Part shown: piece by piece, positions 59,141 to 64,000 of the stretch
How positions within the stretch are numbered: the first letter of the stretch is position 1
Layout of the letters: each line of letters opens with the position of its first letter
Assembly: GCF_036417845.1 (NCBI RefSeq)
Contig: NC_089979.1
Location: 4,331,424 to 4,395,423, forward strand
Direction of reading: 5' to 3'
Length of the DNA: 64,000 nucleotides
Origin: Apteryx mantelli
Taxonomy: Eukaryota; Chordata; Aves; Apterygiformes; Apterygidae
The notes under the pieces: generated by a model
Told to the model about the DNA's origin: nothing
Seen by the model: the letters and a program-made list of their open reading frames with translations, nothing else
Database searches by the model: none
Made by a program: the position numbers and the translations under genes

Positions 59141-62100
59141 TGAATGCTTTCAGCAGCTGGAGCGGTGGGCACTTAGGGGGCTTTGGGAGTGGTTTGTCTT
59201 CTGATGAGGGTAAGAAGAAATTTGCTAATTAAAGGAAAAAAAAAACTATTTGTCTTCCACATGTCCTCTGGCCTTTCTTTCTCCCACCCTGGAGCTGTGT
59301 AGGTGACCCAGCAGACAGGCAGTGCGGGCCTCCGGCAAGGGAAAGGGAAGGGGAGAGATGACCCGCTAGACAGATTGCCAGGTCGAAGCAGGCTTCCAGG
59401 TGTGACCAGGGCATGCTTGGGAGCCAAGGGATGCTCTGGGTGTCCTTTGGACTCACCTGTCATTCACCCCTCAGCTACAGAGGATCGCAAGCGCTGGGGC
59501 AATGCAGAAGGCTAGGAGCTAGTCCTCAAGCATCTTGTGGGTTTAGGCCGCCCACCTTGAGATGCCTTCAGTTTCCTGTAGAGGGTATCTCCGTAATGTT
59601 TGTGTGCCTTCAGAAATTTGGACCATCTGGAAAGACTTGCTTCCAAGGATTTATTTCTTGGGAACTGCTAGGAAGGCTAGTTAGATCCCATTGGTATCTG
59701 CAGAGGTTTTGGGGCCAGCTTTGTGCCACCAAATTTGATCTGAGGAGCTGAGCTGTTTCTAGTGCCACTTCTCCTTGCAGTCCCCTCTGGGAGCCAGCAG
59801 CACTGCACTGCAGGGTCGGCCACCAACGAGGGACAAGGTCCCTCGTGCCAGTGCGCGAGGCATCGAGATGTTCCATCACACGAGGGCTTGTAGCATCCCC
59901 ATGGCACTGTGAGGCTGCATGTCTCTGACTGCTCCAAGCCCTGTCTTGGTGGGATGGCCCTTGGCTCCCTTGAGTTTCTTCTGTCCCATTCAGGCCTAGT
60001 TACTACAGCTTCTGTGGGAAGGAAGTCAGCGATCTGAGGGTCCACGTTGGTTGGGAAGGGTGAGACACCGGGCTGATCCTGTACAGCATTGCTGGCTGGG
60101 CACAGCCATCCCACTGGGTGCATCACGATCCCCTTCCTGCTGCTAAAAGAGGTGCTCCAGGTGCTGCTCCGCCCCCAGTGGTGGCTGGAGGTCGCTCAGC
60201 ACTGCAAAAGGGATAGCCCCGATTCTTCCTAGCCAGGAAACCTCGTGTATCTCATGTGCTCCCTGGTCATAAGAGGCAGCGCCTTGACTTGAGGAGGGCT
60301 TGAGGCTGCTGCCAGTGGGAACCATTGCTTTGCACGTGTAGAAATGTTTCTGCACTGGCACCTGAAGGAGCAATGTCTCCTCACTCCCCTCTCCTGCACT
60401 CGCCTAGGCAGGGAGCATCACGTGGCAGGGTTGCCTGGGGCATCACTCCCAGGGTTTCGGCTACGGTGCTTTTGAGTAGGGGTTGGGACAGGGGCAGGGG
60501 GGCTTGAATTCAGCCTTCTTTTGCCATGGGAACTCTCTGCCTTGGTGGTCAAAGTGCTCGACTCTGATCTTTGCTTGAGAGCACACTGACATCTCAGCAT
60601 GCTGGGCTTGCTTTTGGGGACGAGGGGACAGGCTTTGGGGTGGTCCTTTGCTTCATGTAACATCGACCCAACCACCTTAAACATAGTGAGTCTCTAGCGT
60701 AAGAGCAGTCCTCTTGTTCCCGTGATTTGGAAAAATCCATGTGGCCAAATCCTGCTGAACACCTCTGGCTGGCAGAGCAGTATCTTGATGTCCTTCGGTT
60801 TTGTGAATCACTGCAAAAAAACATGCTCCATTTTGCTGCTTTAAATGTTGTTTTGGGGCGCTGGGCTTTTCTGGTTTTGTTTTCATTTTTGTTTTTTTTT
60901 ATGGCTGTATCTGCCCTGTCCTGGGACTTGCTACAGCCTCTTGTGTTCTGCCCCGTGGACACGACACCTCCACCTTAGGAAGGGAGGGGACTCTGCTACC
61001 TCAGCCTTGGGGCCTGGCTCGGCAGTGTCTGCCCAGGGGGTTTTAAAGGCTGCACAGTCATTCCTCCAAGAGGAGAATTTGGTGGGGTGGGGTAGGGATG
61101 TGTATGGAAAAGAGACGGGCAGCTAGTGGTGCTGCAGGATGCTAGTGCTGGGATGACGCAGATGAGGCTAACGTACCCCAAAAGTGCTGATACGGTTTTC
61201 ATTCCTGATGTCCCTCAAGCCGGGCAGAGACGTGGGACTGCTTTTGCTGTCTGCCTTCCACCTGGCTTAGTTGCACAAGCGACTCCGCGATTTCTGTCCC
61301 GTGAGGTTGTGCTGTATTTGTAGGGGCTCGCTGCAGCCCGAGGCCACTTTCCGCCTGCAAAGAGCCAGCCCAGGAGCTGCCCTTCTTGCACGTAGGGTTT
61401 GAACCAGCTCCGAGGATGGGGTGGGAAGGCCGTGGGTTTCACATCTCCATAGCTTTTGTCGTTCCTCCAACAAGGCCTGTAAAGAGCCTACCCTCATGCA
61501 CAGGCACCCACAGGTGGGTCTCCAAGTCCATCCTCCGACACACCGCTGAAAGTGTCCCTCAGCTGAAGAGCTTGTCCTCTTTTTTTCCAGACTGGGCTGT
61601 TGAGTACTTGGATTTTTTTGATATGGACTTGGGCTCCTACCTCCAAGGTGCCAACTTTGGAATGTGTCAGCCCAGAAACACTTAGAGAAACATAAAAAGC
61701 TGGGCTTTTTTTTTCCAACTGGGTTTTGAATTAGAAATCCTGGTGAGCTCCAATTCTTCACAAAAGTCTTAGGACAGCTGGAGAAGTAGAAGACTGACAG
61801 CACTGTAGACACATAGCACCAGAGTGAGGCCTGAGCAGTCAAGGGCTTCATGCATGGGCTGGTTATCAGATGTCTGTATTTGTATGTTAATCGCTATTTT
61901 GCCTCAGATGCCAAGACATATTGAAAGGAGAGATCACCGCCTTAAAAATCTGACATAGTTGCCGATTCGGTAATTACTCCAATTCTCTCCATTGACTCTT
62001 CCAGGAAAACCAGGGAACTGCCACCCCCATGGCTTGGACTACAAACAAGCCACCCTTTCCTGCCCTTATCAGAAGAAGCAAAGGCACAAACTGGGTTGCA

Positions 62101-63345
62101 TCGCTCCTCACCCATACCCAGCTCCCTCACCCGCTCCGTGAAAACCCTGTATCTTTCACAAATTTGCAGTGACAGGGCTCCAAATTGTAGCAAGCCCTTT
62201 GGAAATCCAAGGGATGGCAAGGCAGAGATGCACTATCCAGCCATCCAAGAGCTTTGTAGGGTTTGCCCAGGGAGCAAATCATGGCTGAACCTTGGGCAGG
62301 GGATGAATGTGACCAGGAATTCATAGATGTGTCTTTCTACCTGTATCATTTTGGTTACGATGTTTGTGTTTCCCCTCCATTCTCCGTATTTTCCAGCTGG
62401 ACACAGCACATGGTGGGAGCAGCAGTTGGAAGGAGGACAACACGTCCATTGCAAATGGCCAGCTCTTTATTTGACAAAGATTTGGCTCCACATATTTAAA
62501 GACTTCTCATTTGTAAATTTATATTATGGGTCCTGCAATAAGGCTGACACTGTGGTGCTTGGGCTGAGAGCTTTGGATGAGGCTTATGGATAACAGATTT
62601 TCTGAGGATGCAAAGAGTCTTGCTCTATCTGTAATAGAATGAGTCGCTTTATTTTATATAGATGTTTTTTCTTGGGTTTGTTTGTTTTTTATTAGTCCCA
62701 GTGGGGAAGCACACAGGGAGATTCGTGACTTACATGCAGTTTCCAAGTTCTTATAGCTCATTTGCTTCCAACAAGGCTGGGTAGGTGCAGTTCAGCGGGC
62801 GGATTTTGATGGGATACTGTCTGGTGGGAGAAAAATGCGCCTGGTTTCTTTGCGCAGCGTGGGGTCCTGGGACGGCTGCAATCACACTCGCAGGCTCCAG
62901 CAGACATTCCAGGGGAGGGGGCGTTCTCGACACGTTCTGCTTTCCTTCAGACGATGATCTCCCAAAAAACTCTCGACTTCCCTGCTGGTTCTTTCTGTGC
63001 AACAAAGAACTGCATATTTTCCTTTTTAACTCCACGGGCAATCATAGTAGTGTGTAGATTAAGCCCAGATGACTTTTTTTCTCTTTTTTTTTGGTTTTTT
63101 TTTTTTTTGGTCTGAGCCATAGCTAAATTATTATACCCAATGCTTTTTGTATCAGACAGCATCACTTTGAATATGCAGATGAGGTATAGGATCTTGACAC
63201 TTTATAACCTTTTTAAAAAAGAAAATTGTCTGTTTACTTATGTCTTGTGTAAAAAGGAAAAAAAAATGTATGCCTTTTAGTAATCACTATTTTTTTTTTT
63301 TTTGAGTTTTCTGAAATTACGGTGGTTTCACTCCAGCAGCAGCGA
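59141..63345. other. Downstream stretch: intergenic or distal 3' UTR
   Basis: Unique sequence without a recognisable gene. From about 62460 the sequence becomes AU-rich (ATTTATATTATGG, TTTATTTTATATAG, poly-T at 63077-63110 and 63290-63304), which resembles the end of a long vertebrate 3' UTR. No RNA gene or transposon recognised. Confidence 0.35.
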
Positions 63346-63351
63346 AATAAA
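63346..63351 (+). terminator. Candidate poly(A) signal, distal
   Basis: A perfect AATAAA, followed about 17-35 bases later by a GU-rich stretch (TGTTTTGTACATCCCTGTGT), the standard arrangement of a cleavage site. AU-rich sequence precedes it for nearly 900 bases and GC-rich unique sequence follows. It may end a long PTP4A3 transcript or another + strand transcript. Confidence 0.4.
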
Positions 63352-64000
63352 AAAGCGTTCACTGTTTTGTACATCCCTGTGTGCTGCGAGCGGTCCTCCC
63401 TCATGGGAGTCAGCGAGAAGGGGGGGTACGGGGGAAGCAGAGCTAGAGCGGTGCCCAGGAGATGGAACAAGACCCAGAACATGCTGGAAAGGGCCGCGGA
63501 GGGTGCGCTGAGCACGGGGGGTAGCCGGGTTCTGCTGCATCACCCTGCCTGGAGACCTCAGCCCACTCCCACCCCACCCCAGATGTGTCCCAGCTATCTC
63601 CCCAGCCCGTTCCCTGGGATGTATTCCCCTTCCCCTCTCCTGGGAGTGAAGCAGCTGCCAGGACAGACAACAGAGATGGCTGGGAAAGGGTTGGACCTGT
63701 TGCAATGAGATGATCCCAAACACGCTGCAGCTGGATGCCAAGGCAGACGCAAGGAGTATACCCGGGACTCTAGGTTTTCGCTTAATGCCCCTTTCTCATG
63801 ATTTCCATCCCATCCAGCGCAGCCACTGCATGGTCCATCTCCACCCACAACCTTGGCCATCTCCCCACCCGCTCCTTGCACAGACAAACCTGCTGCCTCC
63901 ATGAGTCCAGTCCCCACAGAGGCACATGTTCTTCTTGGAGCAATTTCCTGCTCCCAAGACCCAAGTGAGGCGCCAGAACAAGGAGCCACCAGAAGTCTGA
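63352..64000. other. Right-edge stretch, nothing recognised
   Basis: GC-moderate unique sequence after the distal signal. Short overlapping open frames only. Confidence 0.4.

Overview
The window looks like bird (or at least archosaur) nuclear DNA. It holds one certain protein-coding gene, PTP4A3 (PRL-3 phosphatase), on the + strand near the right end. The evidence for the host is an avian-style CR1 LINE tail at about 8.24-8.35 kb, an older CR1 copy of the kind common in turtles, crocodilians and birds at 36.2-36.8 kb, many CpG-rich blocks, compact GT-AG introns, and a PTP4A3 protein very close to the tetrapod form. There are no bacterial operons, CRISPR arrays, prophages or intact retroviral genes.

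Layout. 1-1060: an extremely GC-rich CpG island at the left edge, with GC boxes and a minisatellite whose best part has an exact 45-bp period. 3.53-4.28 kb: a second, G-rich minisatellite with a 12-bp basic unit, followed by a CpG island to about 5.06 kb. 5-30 kb: mostly non-coding sequence, moderate in GC with a few CpG-rich patches, one CR1 fragment, simple repeats and some AT-rich stretches that could be conserved elements. 30-49 kb: recurrent CpG-dense blocks with AT-rich islets between them, an inverted CR1 pair, microsatellites, and a perfect 30-bp palindrome at 44647-44676. 48.8-57.7 kb: PTP4A3, with a leader that probably starts at a strong splice acceptor (exon from 48799), four short upstream reading frames, an (ATT)n tract and poly-T runs, then five coding exons (49508-49612, 51416-51508, 55526-55656, 56570-56644, 57556-57673). 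These join in phase to 173 codons with every catalytic and lipid-anchor residue in place. 57.7-59.1 kb is the likely 3' UTR, with a possible much longer form ending near 63.35 kb.

How it fits together. The mammalian gene is known to have non-coding 5' exons far upstream of its coding exons, so much of the 48 kb to the left could be the first intron and regulatory region of PTP4A3. The CpG islands at 1, 4.4, 30-33, 37, 39, 43-46 and 47-49 kb are candidate promoters; the sequence alone cannot say which are used. I found no previously undescribed gene system. The most unusual items are the four-uORF leader, the 45-bp array carrying C/EBP-like motifs, the perfect palindrome, and a CR1 copy with the 5'-inversion structure expected from twin priming.
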